Below, in pieces: positions 1 through 7,227 of a DNA stretch of 28,129 nt. Below the pieces are notes generated by a model, which searched no databases, was not told where the DNA came from, and worked only from the letters and a program-made list of their open reading frames with translations. Source of the DNA: JAJZRV01 sp027442615 (GTDB taxonomy: Bacteria > Pseudomonadota > Gammaproteobacteria > Burkholderiales > Ferrovaceae); contig DAIBBI010000058.1 in NCBI GenBank assembly GCA_027442615.1, positions 1-28,129 of the forward strand, written 5' to 3'. Each line of letters begins with the position of its first letter. Positions within the stretch are counted from its first letter, which is position 1. Both the position numbers and the translations under genes were made by a program.

Positions 1-260
1 ACTGGCAGCAGTTGGCCACCCTGCACCTGTGCATTGCCTATTCCACCGAACGCATCGCGTTCTTTCTGGCGCGCGGGCTGACTTTCAATGCCCACCGCCG
101 GGACGAGGAAGAGTTTCTGGAAACGCTTCCTGTTCCGCTCAAGCAGGCTTATCGCTGGATCGAGGAGGGCATCATCAACGATGCCAAGACGGTGGCGGGT
201 CTGCTCTGGCTCAAGGCCATGCGCCCGCACCCTGAGACTATTGCAGCATCAACTGGTTGA
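1..260 (+). CDS. nudF: ADP-ribose diphosphatase, NUDIX family (3' end only)
   Basis: The reading frame is open from the left edge to a TGA at 258-260, so only the C-terminal part (about 85 residues) is present. The residues around LHLCIAYSTERI, LARGL, EEEFLET, EEGIINDAKTV and GLLWLK match the C-terminal half of NudF-type ADP-ribose/GDP-mannose pyrophosphatases as I know them. These enzymes hydrolyse ADP-ribose to AMP and ribose-5-phosphate in the cytoplasm. The catalytic NUDIX box would lie upstream, outside the window, so activity cannot be judged. The 3' end overlaps the 3' end of htpG by 23 bases in convergent orientation, leaving no room for a conventional terminator. Confidence 0.8.
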   Translation, partial: WQQLATLHLCIAYSTERIAFFLARGLTFNAHRRDEEEFLETLPVPLKQAYRWIEEGIINDAKTVAGLLWLKAMRPHPETIAASTG

Positions 261-2106
261 GCCGTTTTACAAAGCTCGCCGGATCCTCAAGCTGTCCACC
301 CTCCGCCAGCAACGATTGTTCGAACAACAGTGTGCTCCAGTCGGCAATGCGTTGCGCATCGGTTTCGAGCTTGAGGCGCAGCACCAGGCGATGGTCTGGA
401 TTGATTTCAAGAATCGGCCTGGATGACGGCACGTTCTGACCTGCCGCTTTCAGCATCCGCTCCAGGTTGCCCGAAAGCGCGCCTTCATCCACCACGAGGC
501 AAGCCGGTGATTCGGTCAGGCGGTGGCTTACGCGCACTTCCTTGACGCGCTCTCCCAGCGCCTTTTCCATGGCTTCCAGCAGGGGCTTCAGTGCTTCGCC
601 GTCGGGTGTTTCGATCCTGGGCGTTTCGCCACCCAGCTTTTCGAGGTCGAGGTCGCCCTTGGCCACAGACCGCAGTTTTTTGCCTTCGTATTCTTCCAGG
701 TGGGAGACCACCCATTCATCCACCCGGTCCGACAGCAGCAGTACCTCGATGCCCCGCTTGCGGAAGATTTCAAGGTGGGGGCTGTTTTTGGCTGCGGCAA
801 AAGTATCCGCCGTCACGAAGTAGAGGGCTTCCTGGCCTTCCTTCATGCGGCCGATGACGTCTTTAAGGGATTCGGTCTGTGCTTCCTGGTCCGTATGGGT
901 GGTGGAAAAGCGCAGCAGTCCTGCCCACTTGTCGCGATTGGCAAATTCGTCGCCGGCGCCTTCCTTGAACACGCTGCCAAATTCCTTCCAGAAGGTGCTG
1001 TACTTGTCCTTCTGGTTTTCTGCGAGGTCCTCCAGCAGTCCCAGGATCTTCTTGGTGCAGCCGGCGCGGATGGCGTCGATGTCTTTTGATTCCTGCAGGA
1101 TTTCCCGCGAGACATTGAGCGGCAGGTCAGCCGAGTCGATCACCCCGCGCACGAATCGCAGGTAATGGGGCAGCAGTTTTTTGGCGTCTTCCATGATGAA
1201 CACGCGCCGCACGTACAGCTTGATGCCATGACGTGGCTCGCGGTCCCACAGGTCGAAAGGCGCTCGCGCCGGGATGTACAGCAGCTCGGTGTATTCCTGC
1301 CTGCCCTCCACACGGGCATGGCTCCAGGCGAGCGGCGCCTCGAAATCGTGCCCCACGTGCTTGTAGAACTCCTGGTACTGCTCGTCCGTGATTTCGCCCT
1401 TGGGGCGGGCCCACAGCGCGCTGGCTTGGTTGAGGGTTTCGTCCTCGGCCGGCTTGCCTTCCTCCGCCTCGCGCTGCATGACGATGGGCAGCTGGATGTG
1501 GTCGGAGTACCGATGGACGATGGATTTGATCTGCCAGGGCTCAAGGAAGCTGTCTTCGCCTTCCTTGAGGTGGAGGGTGACGCTGGTGCCACGCGGGGCG
1601 TCCATCGCTTCCTCCAGGGTAAAGGAGCCATCGCCGGTGGATTCCCAACGCACACCCTGGCCGGGCTCCATGCCAGCACGGCGGGTGGTGAGGGTGACGC
1701 GGTCGGCCACGATGAAAGCGGAGTAGAAGCCCACCCCGAACTGGCCAATCAGGGCCGAGTCGCGCGCCTCGTCGCCGGACAGGCGGTTGAGGAACTCGCG
1801 CGTGCCGGAGCGCGCGATGGTGCCGATGTTGGCAATCACTTCATCGCGCGACATGCCGATGCCGTTATCGGTCAGGGTCAGGGTGCGCGCAGCCTTGTCG
1901 AGGCTGATGCGGACCTTGAGGTCGGGATCGGCGTCGAGCAGTGCGCTGTTTTGCAGTGCCTCGAAGCGCAGCTTGTCACAGGCATCCGAGGCATTGGAGA
2001 TCAGCTCGCGCAGAAAAATTTCCTTGTTGCTGTACAGGGAGTGGATCATCAGCTGGAGCAGCTGCTTCACCTCCGTCTGGAACTGCATGGATTCTTTTTG
2101 GCTCAT
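238..2106 (-). CDS. htpG: Molecular chaperone HtpG (Hsp90 family)
   Basis: The protein has 622 residues, the usual length for bacterial Hsp90. It is an ATP-dependent cytoplasmic chaperone that acts as a dimer on late folding intermediates. The N-terminal GHKL ATPase motifs are clear: ELISNASDACDKLRF with the Mg-binding Asn at 38, DNGIGM at 80-85, and the GQFGVGFYSAF lid motif at 121-131. The middle domain includes RGVIDSADLPLNVSREILQ. The ATG at 2106 is chosen because the preceding residues align with E. coli HtpG, although the ribosome-binding site is weak. A near-consensus sigma-32 promoter sits 53-79 bases upstream of the start, so heat-shock control is expected. It converges on nudF and diverges from the NUDIX-rlmD pair. 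Confidence 0.97.
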   Translation of the reverse strand: MSQKESMQFQTEVKQLLQLMIHSLYSNKEIFLRELISNASDACDKLRFEALQNSALLDADPDLKVRISLDKAARTLTLTDNGIGMSRDEVIANIGTIARSGTREFLNRLSGDEARDSALIGQFGVGFYSAFIVADRVTLTTRRAGMEPGQGVRWESTGDGSFTLEEAMDAPRGTSVTLHLKEGEDSFLEPWQIKSIVHRYSDHIQLPIVMQREAEEGKPAEDETLNQASALWARPKGEITDEQYQEFYKHVGHDFEAPLAWSHARVEGRQEYTELLYIPARAPFDLWDREPRHGIKLYVRRVFIMEDAKKLLPHYLRFVRGVIDSADLPLNVSREILQESKDIDAIRAGCTKKILGLLEDLAENQKDKYSTFWKEFGSVFKEGAGDEFANRDKWAGLLRFSTTHTDQEAQTESLKDVIGRMKEGQEALYFVTADTFAAAKNSPHLEIFRKRGIEVLLLSDRVDEWVVSHLEEYEGKKLRSVAKGDLDLEKLGGETPRIETPDGEALKPLLEAMEKALGERVKEVRVSHRLTESPACLVVDEGALSGNLERMLKAAGQNVPSSRPILEINPDHRLVLRLKLETDAQRIADWSTLLFEQSLLAEGGQLEDPASFVKRLNQLMLQ

Positions 2107-2158
2107 GGACGAACACCGTAGCTTGTTATCAGGTTGAACGAAAAGGGACTGTGCCAGG

Positions 2159-2185
2159 AGATGGGGGCACTCCCGGCATTTTCAA
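2159..2185 (-). promoter_or_regulatory. Sigma-32 heat-shock promoter of htpG
   Basis: Read on the minus strand, TTGAAA (2185-2180) is followed after 13 bases by CCCCATCT (2166-2159). The established sigma-32 consensus is CTTGAAA, 13-14 bases, CCCCATnT, so both boxes and the spacing fit. The one change is G in place of C before TTGAAA. Transcription would start near 2150, about 45 bases before the htpG start codon. Confidence 0.85.
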
Positions 2186-2260
2186 CAGGGGTGCCGATAA
2201 AATGGTTTAAAATTCCACATTAGCCGCGCATCCTATCATTTTTTACAAGGTTCGGCCTCC

Positions 2261-2800
2261 ATGAAATTCTGCTCAGACTGCGGTGCGCCAGTGGCGTTAC
2301 GGGTCCCCGAGGGCGACAACCTGCCGCGCCACGTGTGTACCACATGCGAGGCCATCCATTACAGCAATCCCAAGGTGGTGGTGGGGTGCGTCCCCGAGTG
2401 GCAGGGGCGCATCCTGCTGTGCCGTCGGGCCATTGAGCCGCGCCTGGGGTTTTGGACCATGCCCGCCGGATTCATGGAAAACGGTGAAACCGCGCGCGCC
2501 GGGGCGGCCCGCGAAACCTTCGAAGAGTCGCAATCCGAGGTGGAGGTGGAATCGCTGATTTCCGTCATCAGCATTCCCAGCATCAATCAGGTGCACCTCA
2601 TGTTCAGCGGCCGCATGCTCAGCGAAGCCCATGGTCCCACTTCCGAAAGCAGCGCCGTGCGGCTGTTTGCCGAAGAGGAAATTCCATGGGATGAACTTGC
2701 TTTTCGCACGGTAGTGCAGACCCTGCGCCATTATCTGGAAGATCGCAGGCAGGGCATGCGCGGACCACACGTCATCGATCTGGGTGAGTTTGCAGCATGA
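2261..2800 (+). CDS. NUDIX hydrolase with N-terminal zinc ribbon
   Basis: This 179-residue cytoplasmic protein should hydrolyse a nucleoside diphosphate linked to another moiety; the substrate is not known. A zinc ribbon is formed by C4, C7, C26 and C29 (CSDC and CTTC pairs). The NUDIX box runs from about residue 70: G70, E76 and the REtfEE core at 84-89 are present, but the glycine normally near the end of the box (EExG) is replaced, giving EESQS. The zinc ribbon followed by a NUDIX domain recalls NudC-like and related COG1051 proteins, but the protein is shorter than NudC. The stop codon overlaps the rlmD start (ATGA at 2797-2800), so the two are translationally coupled. The ribosome-binding site is weak. 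Confidence 0.9.
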   Translation: MKFCSDCGAPVALRVPEGDNLPRHVCTTCEAIHYSNPKVVVGCVPEWQGRILLCRRAIEPRLGFWTMPAGFMENGETARAGAARETFEESQSEVEVESLISVISIPSINQVHLMFSGRMLSEAHGPTSESSAVRLFAEEEIPWDELAFRTVVQTLRHYLEDRRQGMRGPHVIDLGEFAA

Positions 2801-4137
2801 ATGAAAGCATGACACGCGCATCCCAGCCGGCGGAACTGGAGCTCCAGATTGAATCCCTCGATCATGAAGCGCAGGGCATCGCGCGCCACGAGGGTAAGGT
2901 GGTGTTTGTGGAAGGGGCTCTGCCCGGCGAAACGGTGCACGCCCATGTCACGCGTCGCAAGGCCCAGTTCGACCAGGCCGTCACGCTTGCGGTGCTGCAT
3001 CCCGGGCCCAGCCGGGTGGTGCCGCGCTGCCCGCACTTTGGCGTGTGCGGCGGCTGCAATATGCAGCATGCCGATCCGGCCGCACAGGTGGCCTTCAAGC
3101 AGCGCATTCTCGAGGACAACCTGGCGCGCATCGGGCGCGTCAAGCCGGAAGCCCTGCTGCCCACCATTCAGGGGCCAGCCTGGGGCTACCGCCAGCGGGC
3201 ACGCGTGTCGGTGCGTTACGTAGTCAAGAAGGGTGGCGTGCTGGTGGGTTTTCACGAAAAGGCCTCCAGCTTCGTGGCGGACATGCAGCGCTGCGAAATC
3301 CTGCCTTCCCACGTCTCGGCGCTGCTTGTTCCCCTGCGTCATCTGGTGATGGCCTTGTCCATCCGCGAGCGCATGCCGCAAGTGGAAGTGGCCGTGGGCG
3401 AGGGAGTGACCGTGCTGGTGTTCCGGGTGCTGGAGACCCCAACACCAGAGGACGAGGCACACATCCGCGCTTTTGCCGAGCAATGGCAGGTGCAGGTGTG
3501 GTTTCAGCCCAAGGGGCCGGATTCGGCACGCCCCTTTCATCCCCCGGAGATGCCGGCGCTGAACTACACCCTGCCGGAGTTTGGCGTGGTGATGCCCTTT
3601 GGTCCCACGGAATTTACCCAGGTCAATGCCGCGGTCAACCGGGTGCTGGTGGGGCGTGCCGTGCGCATGCTTGATCCCCAGCCGGGTGAGCATGTGGCGG
3701 ACCTGTTTTGCGGGCTGGGCAATTTTACCCTGGCCCTGGCGCGCAGCGGGGCCAGAGTCACTGGCGTGGAAGGCAGCCCTGCACTGGTGGAGCGCGCCAG
3801 ACAGAATGCGGCCACCAACGGACTGTCCGGCAATACCTCGTTTGTGGCAGCCAACCTCTTTACCGCCACGGAGGAAAGCCTCGGGGCGCTGGGTCCGGTG
3901 GACAAGATGCTGATTGATCCGCCGCGCGATGGGGCGGTGGAAGTGGTCAAGTCACTGGGACGCCTGTTGCCGCAGCGCATCGTGTACGTCTCCTGCAGTC
4001 CGGCCACGCTGGCCCGGGATGCGCAGATACTGGTCCATCAACAGGGATATCGTTTGCGCGCTGCGGGGGTGGCCAACATGTTCCCCCACACGGCACATGT
4101 GGAATCCATCGCGCTCTTTGAGCGCGATGGATCGTGA
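2797..4137 (+). CDS. rlmD: 23S rRNA (uracil-1939-C5)-methyltransferase RlmD
   Basis: This SAM-dependent enzyme of 446 residues makes m5U1939 in 23S rRNA. Visible are an N-terminal TRAM-like RNA-binding domain (about 12-70), the four cysteines of the [4Fe-4S] cluster (C78, C84, C87 and C166), the SAM motif DLFCGLGNFTL (302-312), DPPR at 374-377, the catalytic cysteine C400 in VSCSPATLARD, and the HVES general-base motif with E436. The cluster cysteines separate it from TrmA. It follows the NUDIX gene with a 4-base overlap. Its last codons form a perfect 13-bp hairpin (listed separately), and it ends only 6 bases from the convergent YccA-like gene. Confidence 0.95.
   Translation: MNESMTRASQPAELELQIESLDHEAQGIARHEGKVVFVEGALPGETVHAHVTRRKAQFDQAVTLAVLHPGPSRVVPRCPHFGVCGGCNMQHADPAAQVAFKQRILEDNLARIGRVKPEALLPTIQGPAWGYRQRARVSVRYVVKKGGVLVGFHEKASSFVADMQRCEILPSHVSALLVPLRHLVMALSIRERMPQVEVAVGEGVTVLVFRVLETPTPEDEAHIRAFAEQWQVQVWFQPKGPDSARPFHPPEMPALNYTLPEFGVVMPFGPTEFTQVNAAVNRVLVGRAVRMLDPQPGEHVADLFCGLGNFTLALARSGARVTGVEGSPALVERARQNAATNGLSGNTSFVAANLFTATEESLGALGPVDKMLIDPPRDGAVEVVKSLGRLLPQRIVYVSCSPATLARDAQILVHQQGYRLRAAGVANMFPHTAHVESIALFERDGS
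4104..4132. terminator. 13-bp perfect hairpin inside the 3' end of rlmD, candidate bidirectional terminator
   Basis: Bases 4104-4116 are the exact reverse complement of 4120-4132, with a 3-base TTT loop (core CGCGCTC/GAGCGCG). The stem is GC-rich and falls within the last codons of rlmD. It lies between two convergent genes whose stop codons are only 6 bases apart, so it is the only evident place for termination in both directions. No U-run follows it on either strand, which makes intrinsic termination uncertain. Confidence 0.5.
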
Positions 4138-4143
4138 CGCGGA

Positions 4144-4833
4144 TTAGCGACGGTCGCCGCCGAAGGCGCCCAGCAGCTGCAGCAGGCTGATGAAGATGTT
4201 GTAGATGTTCATGTACAGGCTCAGCGTAGCGGTGATGTAGTTGGTTTCACCCCCGTGCACGATCTGGCTGACGTTGAACAGGATCATCAGCGATGAAAAC
4301 AACATGAATCCGGCGCAGAGCACCAGCTGCATGACGGGCAACTGCAGGAAGATGTTGGCCACCACGGCCACCATCAACACAATGGCACCCACCATCAGGA
4401 AGTTGGCCATGCCGCTGAAGTTGCGCTTGGTGGAACTGGCAATCCCGGCAAGGCTGAAAAACACCACGGCCGTGCCGCCGGCTGCCAGGGAAATCAGTTG
4501 GGCGCCGTTACGGAACGCCAGCGTGTATTGCAGCAATGGTCCCAACATCACGCCCAGCACGAAGGTCAGTACCAGCAGCAGGTAAACGCCGGTAGTGCTG
4601 TGCTTGTTGGCCTCGATGGCAAAGAACAACCCGTAGATCACGCCCAGGAACAGCAGGCTGGACAGGATCGGGCTGGCGGCCATGAAACCAAAGCTGAGGT
4701 TGATGCCTACCAGCGCGCCAATGGCGGTGGGGATAAGCGAGAGCCCCAGCAGCCAGTAGGTGTTGCGCAGCACACGGTGCTGCAGGGAATCGAGCGCGCC
4801 GGACTGGGTGTAGACGTTAAAATCTTGTTGCAT
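4144..4833 (-). CDS. Bax inhibitor-1 / YccA family membrane protein
   Basis: With the start at the ATG at 4833 the protein has 229 residues; an AGGAG ribosome-binding site lies 9 bases upstream, and the longer frame to 4863 would place that site inside the coding region. About seven hydrophobic segments span residues 25-220. The C-terminal signature GGETNYITATLSLY followed by NIYNIFISLLQLLG is typical of the YccA group, inner-membrane proteins of the BI-1 (TMBIM) family; E. coli YccA interacts with the FtsH protease. The two aspartates that form the pH-sensing pair in Bacillus YetJ correspond by my alignment to N187 and N209. The gene converges on rlmD. Confidence 0.9.
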   Translation of the reverse strand: MQQDFNVYTQSGALDSLQHRVLRNTYWLLGLSLIPTAIGALVGINLSFGFMAASPILSSLLFLGVIYGLFFAIEANKHSTTGVYLLLVLTFVLGVMLGPLLQYTLAFRNGAQLISLAAGGTAVVFFSLAGIASSTKRNFSGMANFLMVGAIVLMVAVVANIFLQLPVMQLVLCAGFMLFSSLMILFNVSQIVHGGETNYITATLSLYMNIYNIFISLLQLLGAFGGDRR

Positions 4834-4857
4834 ATCAAGGAGCTCCTCAATGTAATA

Positions 4858-4871
4858 CCGCAATATTGCGG
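4858..4871. promoter_or_regulatory. 14-bp perfect palindrome in the leader of the YccA-like gene
   Basis: CCGCAATATTGCGG is a perfect palindrome 25-38 bases upstream of the ATG at 4833. It could be an operator or a short 5'-UTR hairpin. No convincing -35/-10 pair was recognised beside it, so the role is open. Confidence 0.35.
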
Positions 4872-4925
4872 CAACTGATGGGTGTAAGACTACGACAGGG
4901 ACCCTTAAGTTGCAAGGTGGGGCGC

Positions 4926-4974
4926 ATGGGCGGCAATTTCAAGGGGGTCAACCCGTGGGAGCGGGTCCGCCCAT
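4926..4974. repeat. Nested inverted repeats between the YccA-like gene and tRNA-Ser
   Basis: ATGGGCGG (4926-4933) pairs perfectly with CCGCCCAT (4967-4974). Inside it, ACCCG (4951-4955) pairs with CGGGT (4962-4966), and this inner stem abuts the outer one on the 3' side. The element lies just upstream of the tRNA gene's likely -10 region. It may be a structured leader or simply GC-rich chance pairing. Confidence 0.3.
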
Positions 4975-4985
4975 AGGGGTTCGTG

Positions 4986-4991
4986 TAGAAT
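4986..4991 (+). promoter_or_regulatory. Likely -10 box of tRNA-Ser
   Basis: TAGAAT lies 11 bases before the mature tRNA 5' end, the expected distance for a transcription start a few bases upstream of the tRNA. No good -35 box is visible at 17 bases (the region reads as GC-rich). The box sits in a short inverted repeat, GTGTA-GAA-TACAC (4983-4995). Confidence 0.4.
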
Positions 4992-5001
4992 ACACCCTCT
5001 C

Positions 5002-5089
5002 GGAGACTTGGGTGAGTGGTTTAAACCAGCAGTCTTGAAAACTGCCGACGGGCAACCGTCCGTGAGTTCGAATCTCACAGTCTCCGCCA
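5002..5089 (+). tRNA. serT: tRNA-Ser (anticodon UGA)
   Basis: This is an 88-base gene with encoded CCA. The acceptor stem is GGAGACT with AGTCTCC, G is the discriminator base, and CCA occupies 5087-5089. The anticodon stem GCAGT/ACTGC encloses the loop CTTGAAA, giving anticodon TGA at 5036-5038, which reads UCA-type serine codons. The long variable arm GACGG-GCAA-CCGTC is typical of class II (serine) tRNAs. The T arm is GTGAG-TTCGAAT-CTCAC. The region just downstream is less GC-rich than the surroundings, which would fit an old integration site, but no integrase or duplicated tRNA end was found. Confidence 0.97.
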
Positions 5090-5165
5090 GCGCTCTAAGG
5101 TGGTTTAAGGCTGAACTCGTTGCCTTCATTTGATTTCCTTTTCAACCTAACCAAAGGGTGGTGAG

Positions 5166-5345
5166 ATGAAAAAGGACGAAACAAGAAGTATGTTGTTGGC
5201 CGACATCGATAATTTTCGGTCAAAAGCAAAATACTACGAGTCGCTCCAGTTATATGAGGCAGCCAGATACGCAGGCAGTCTCGCTTCAAATCTCGAGCTG
5301 GCACTGACGACGATGCCCTCTGACGACGATACGGAAATTGCCTGA
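5166..5345 (+). CDS. Hypothetical small protein, 59 residues
   Basis: An ATG at 5166 opens a 59-codon frame ending in TGA at 5343-5345. It is preceded by a purine-rich GGGTGGTGAG stretch that can act as a ribosome-binding site. The product begins MKKDETRSMLLADIDNF. It is mostly helix-forming and amphipathic in the middle (YYESLQLYEAARYAGSL), with an acidic tail PSDDDTEIA. It has no signal peptide, membrane segment or motif that I recognise. Its base composition is visibly less GC-rich than that of pgm or rlmD, so it could be a recent arrival at the tRNA-Ser locus. Overlapping minus-strand frames exist but are less convincing. The function is unknown. Confidence 0.45.
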   Translation: MKKDETRSMLLADIDNFRSKAKYYESLQLYEAARYAGSLASNLELALTTMPSDDDTEIA

Positions 5346-5556
5346 TGCTTCTGCAGGAGCAGTGGCAGTAAAGGCCAGTCCGTCACTGCGTTAAATGCGT
5401 CGCTCCATTCCATCGCTCCCATCAGATTGCCAAACGGGCTCCAGGCACGCTGCCGAACCGATTACATTATTTACAATTTCCCCGTGTTGCTCAACGCCGC
5501 TCTGTTCTTTAATGGTCGATAAGATCGGATAATGATGCAACGGAGGTCATGCGTTC
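5346..5556. other. Non-coding stretch upstream of pgm, possible gene remnant
   Basis: No confident gene is seen here. Near the 3' end a GATAAT (5528-5533) could be the -10 of the pgm promoter, without a clear -35. On the minus strand a short frame entering from about 5460 reads protein-like (for example MEWSDAFNAVTDWPLL) and runs across the small ORF. It has no recognised homology and could be a decayed gene fragment. Confidence 0.3.
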
Positions 5557-7227
5557 ATGAGTACGGAAGCTTCTGCAAAAGTGAGCCCACTGGCAGGCCT
5601 CCTGGCCACGCCGGCCATGCTGGTGGACGTGCCCAAGCTGATTTCGTCCTATTTCACGGACTCGCCTGATTTTTCAATCCCCGAACAACGGGTTGCGTTT
5701 GGCACCTCGGGACATCGCGGCTCCTCCTTCGAAAATACCTTTAATCAATGGCATGTGCTGGCCATCACCCAAGCCATCTGCGATTACCGCAGGTGGCAGG
5801 GCATCAACGGCCCGTTGTTTCTTGGTACGGATACGCATGCCCTGTCCACGCCGGCTTTTTCCAGCGCTCTCGAAGTGCTGGCGGCCAACGGTGTGGATGT
5901 GATGCTCGCGAAGCATGACGAATTCACCCCCACCCCGGCAATCTCCCACGCCATCATCACCCATAACCGTGGTCGCACCGCAGGCTTTGCCGATGGGATC
6001 ATCATCACCCCTTCGCATAACCCGCCCGACAGCGGCGGCTTCAAGTACAACCCACCCCATGGAGGACCGGCGGACGCAGTCGTGACCGGTTGGGTTGAAA
6101 CGAGAGCCAATGAATTCCTGAAAGGCGCCCTCAAGGGCGTGAAACGACTGTCCTTCGCAAAGGCCCTGCGTGCCGCCACAACGCACCGCCACGATTACCT
6201 CAATGCCTACGTCGGCGATCTGGGCCACGTGCTCGACATGGAGGCCATTCGCGGCGCAAACATCAGCATGGGCGTGGACCCATTGGGGGGCGCCGGGGTG
6301 CATTATTGGCACGCCATCGGCGAGCGCTACAGTTTGAATCTTACGGTGGTGAGCGAGGAGGTAGACCCCACTTTCCGCTTCATGACCGTGGATTGGGACG
6401 GCCGGATCCGCATGGATCCCTCCTCGTCCTATGCCATGCAGAGCCTGATTGGACTGAAGGACCGCTTTGACATCGCCTTCGCCTGCGACACAGACCATGA
6501 TCGGCATGGCATCGTCACCAGGATGGCGGGGTTGATGCCCCCCAACCATTATCTTTCGGTTGCCATTTTCTATCTCTTCCAGCACCGGCCTCAATGGCGC
6601 GCCGATGCGGCAGTGGGAAAGACGGTGGTCAGCAGCCGGATGATCGATCGCGTCACGGCAAAACTTGGGCGCCGGCTGTGCGAGGTGCCGGTCGGCTTCA
6701 AGTGGTTTGTTGCGGGCCTGCGTGACGGTTCGCTGGGTTTTGGCGGAGAGGAGAGCGCGGGCGCCTCCTTTGTTCGCCTGGATGGCAGCGTCTGGACCAC
6801 AGACAAGGATGGCATGGTTCCGGCATTGCTCTCGGCGGAAATGACCGCACGCATGGGGCGCGATCCAGAAGAACTCTATCGTGAACTGGCGCGCGAATTT
6901 GGCGACCCTGTCTACGACAGACTTGAAGCGCCTGCCACACCGCAACAAAAGCGCATGCTGGCAAAGCTCTCGCCGCAGCAGATCCGGTCTGAAATGCTGG
7001 CAGGCGAAAAAATCCAGGGCATTCTCACGCAGGCACCCGGAAACAACGCAGCCATTGGGGGCTTGAAGGTCACGACCGAAAACGGATGGTTTGCGGCGCG
7101 CCCTTCCGGCACCGAAGACATCTACAAGATCTATGCAGAAAGCTTTCTGGGGGCAGACCATCTTGCGCGCATCTTGGCGGAAGCGCAGACCATCGTCAGT
7201 GCCGCACTTTTGGAGGAGGGTTCATGA
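5557..7227 (+). CDS. pgm: Phosphoglucomutase (alpha-D-glucose-1,6-bisphosphate dependent)
   Basis: This cytoplasmic enzyme interconverts glucose-1-phosphate and glucose-6-phosphate. The 556-residue length fits the E. coli Pgm type (about 546). Key motifs are the substrate loop GTSGHRGSS (49-57), the phosphoserine loop TPSHNPPDSGGFKYNPPHGG with active serine 153, the Mg-binding DTDHDRHG with D311, D313 and D315, the sugar-binding GGEESAGASF (396-405), and the phosphate-binding RPSGTEDIYKIY near the C-terminus. The ATG at 5557 has an excellent CGGAGG ribosome-binding site 11 bases upstream. Its stop overlaps the xfp start by 4 bases, so the two are one operon linking glycogen or disaccharide breakdown to the phosphoketolase route. 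Confidence 0.96.
   Translation: MSTEASAKVSPLAGLLATPAMLVDVPKLISSYFTDSPDFSIPEQRVAFGTSGHRGSSFENTFNQWHVLAITQAICDYRRWQGINGPLFLGTDTHALSTPAFSSALEVLAANGVDVMLAKHDEFTPTPAISHAIITHNRGRTAGFADGIIITPSHNPPDSGGFKYNPPHGGPADAVVTGWVETRANEFLKGALKGVKRLSFAKALRAATTHRHDYLNAYVGDLGHVLDMEAIRGANISMGVDPLGGAGVHYWHAIGERYSLNLTVVSEEVDPTFRFMTVDWDGRIRMDPSSSYAMQSLIGLKDRFDIAFACDTDHDRHGIVTRMAGLMPPNHYLSVAIFYLFQHRPQWRADAAVGKTVVSSRMIDRVTAKLGRRLCEVPVGFKWFVAGLRDGSLGFGGEESAGASFVRLDGSVWTTDKDGMVPALLSAEMTARMGRDPEELYRELAREFGDPVYDRLEAPATPQQKRMLAKLSPQQIRSEMLAGEKIQGILTQAPGNNAAIGGLKVTTENGWFAARPSGTEDIYKIYAESFLGADHLARILAEAQTIVSAALLEEGS

Noticed and set aside
1165..2121. Long plus-strand open frame antisense to htpG
   Set aside because: It mirrors the htpG codons in a GC-rich genome, has no recognisable motifs, and htpG is unmistakable on the other strand.
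7086..7223. Extended start for phosphoketolase inside pgm
   Set aside because: The extra residues do not resemble the family, and the ATG at 7224 has a strong ribosome-binding site and an ATGA overlap.
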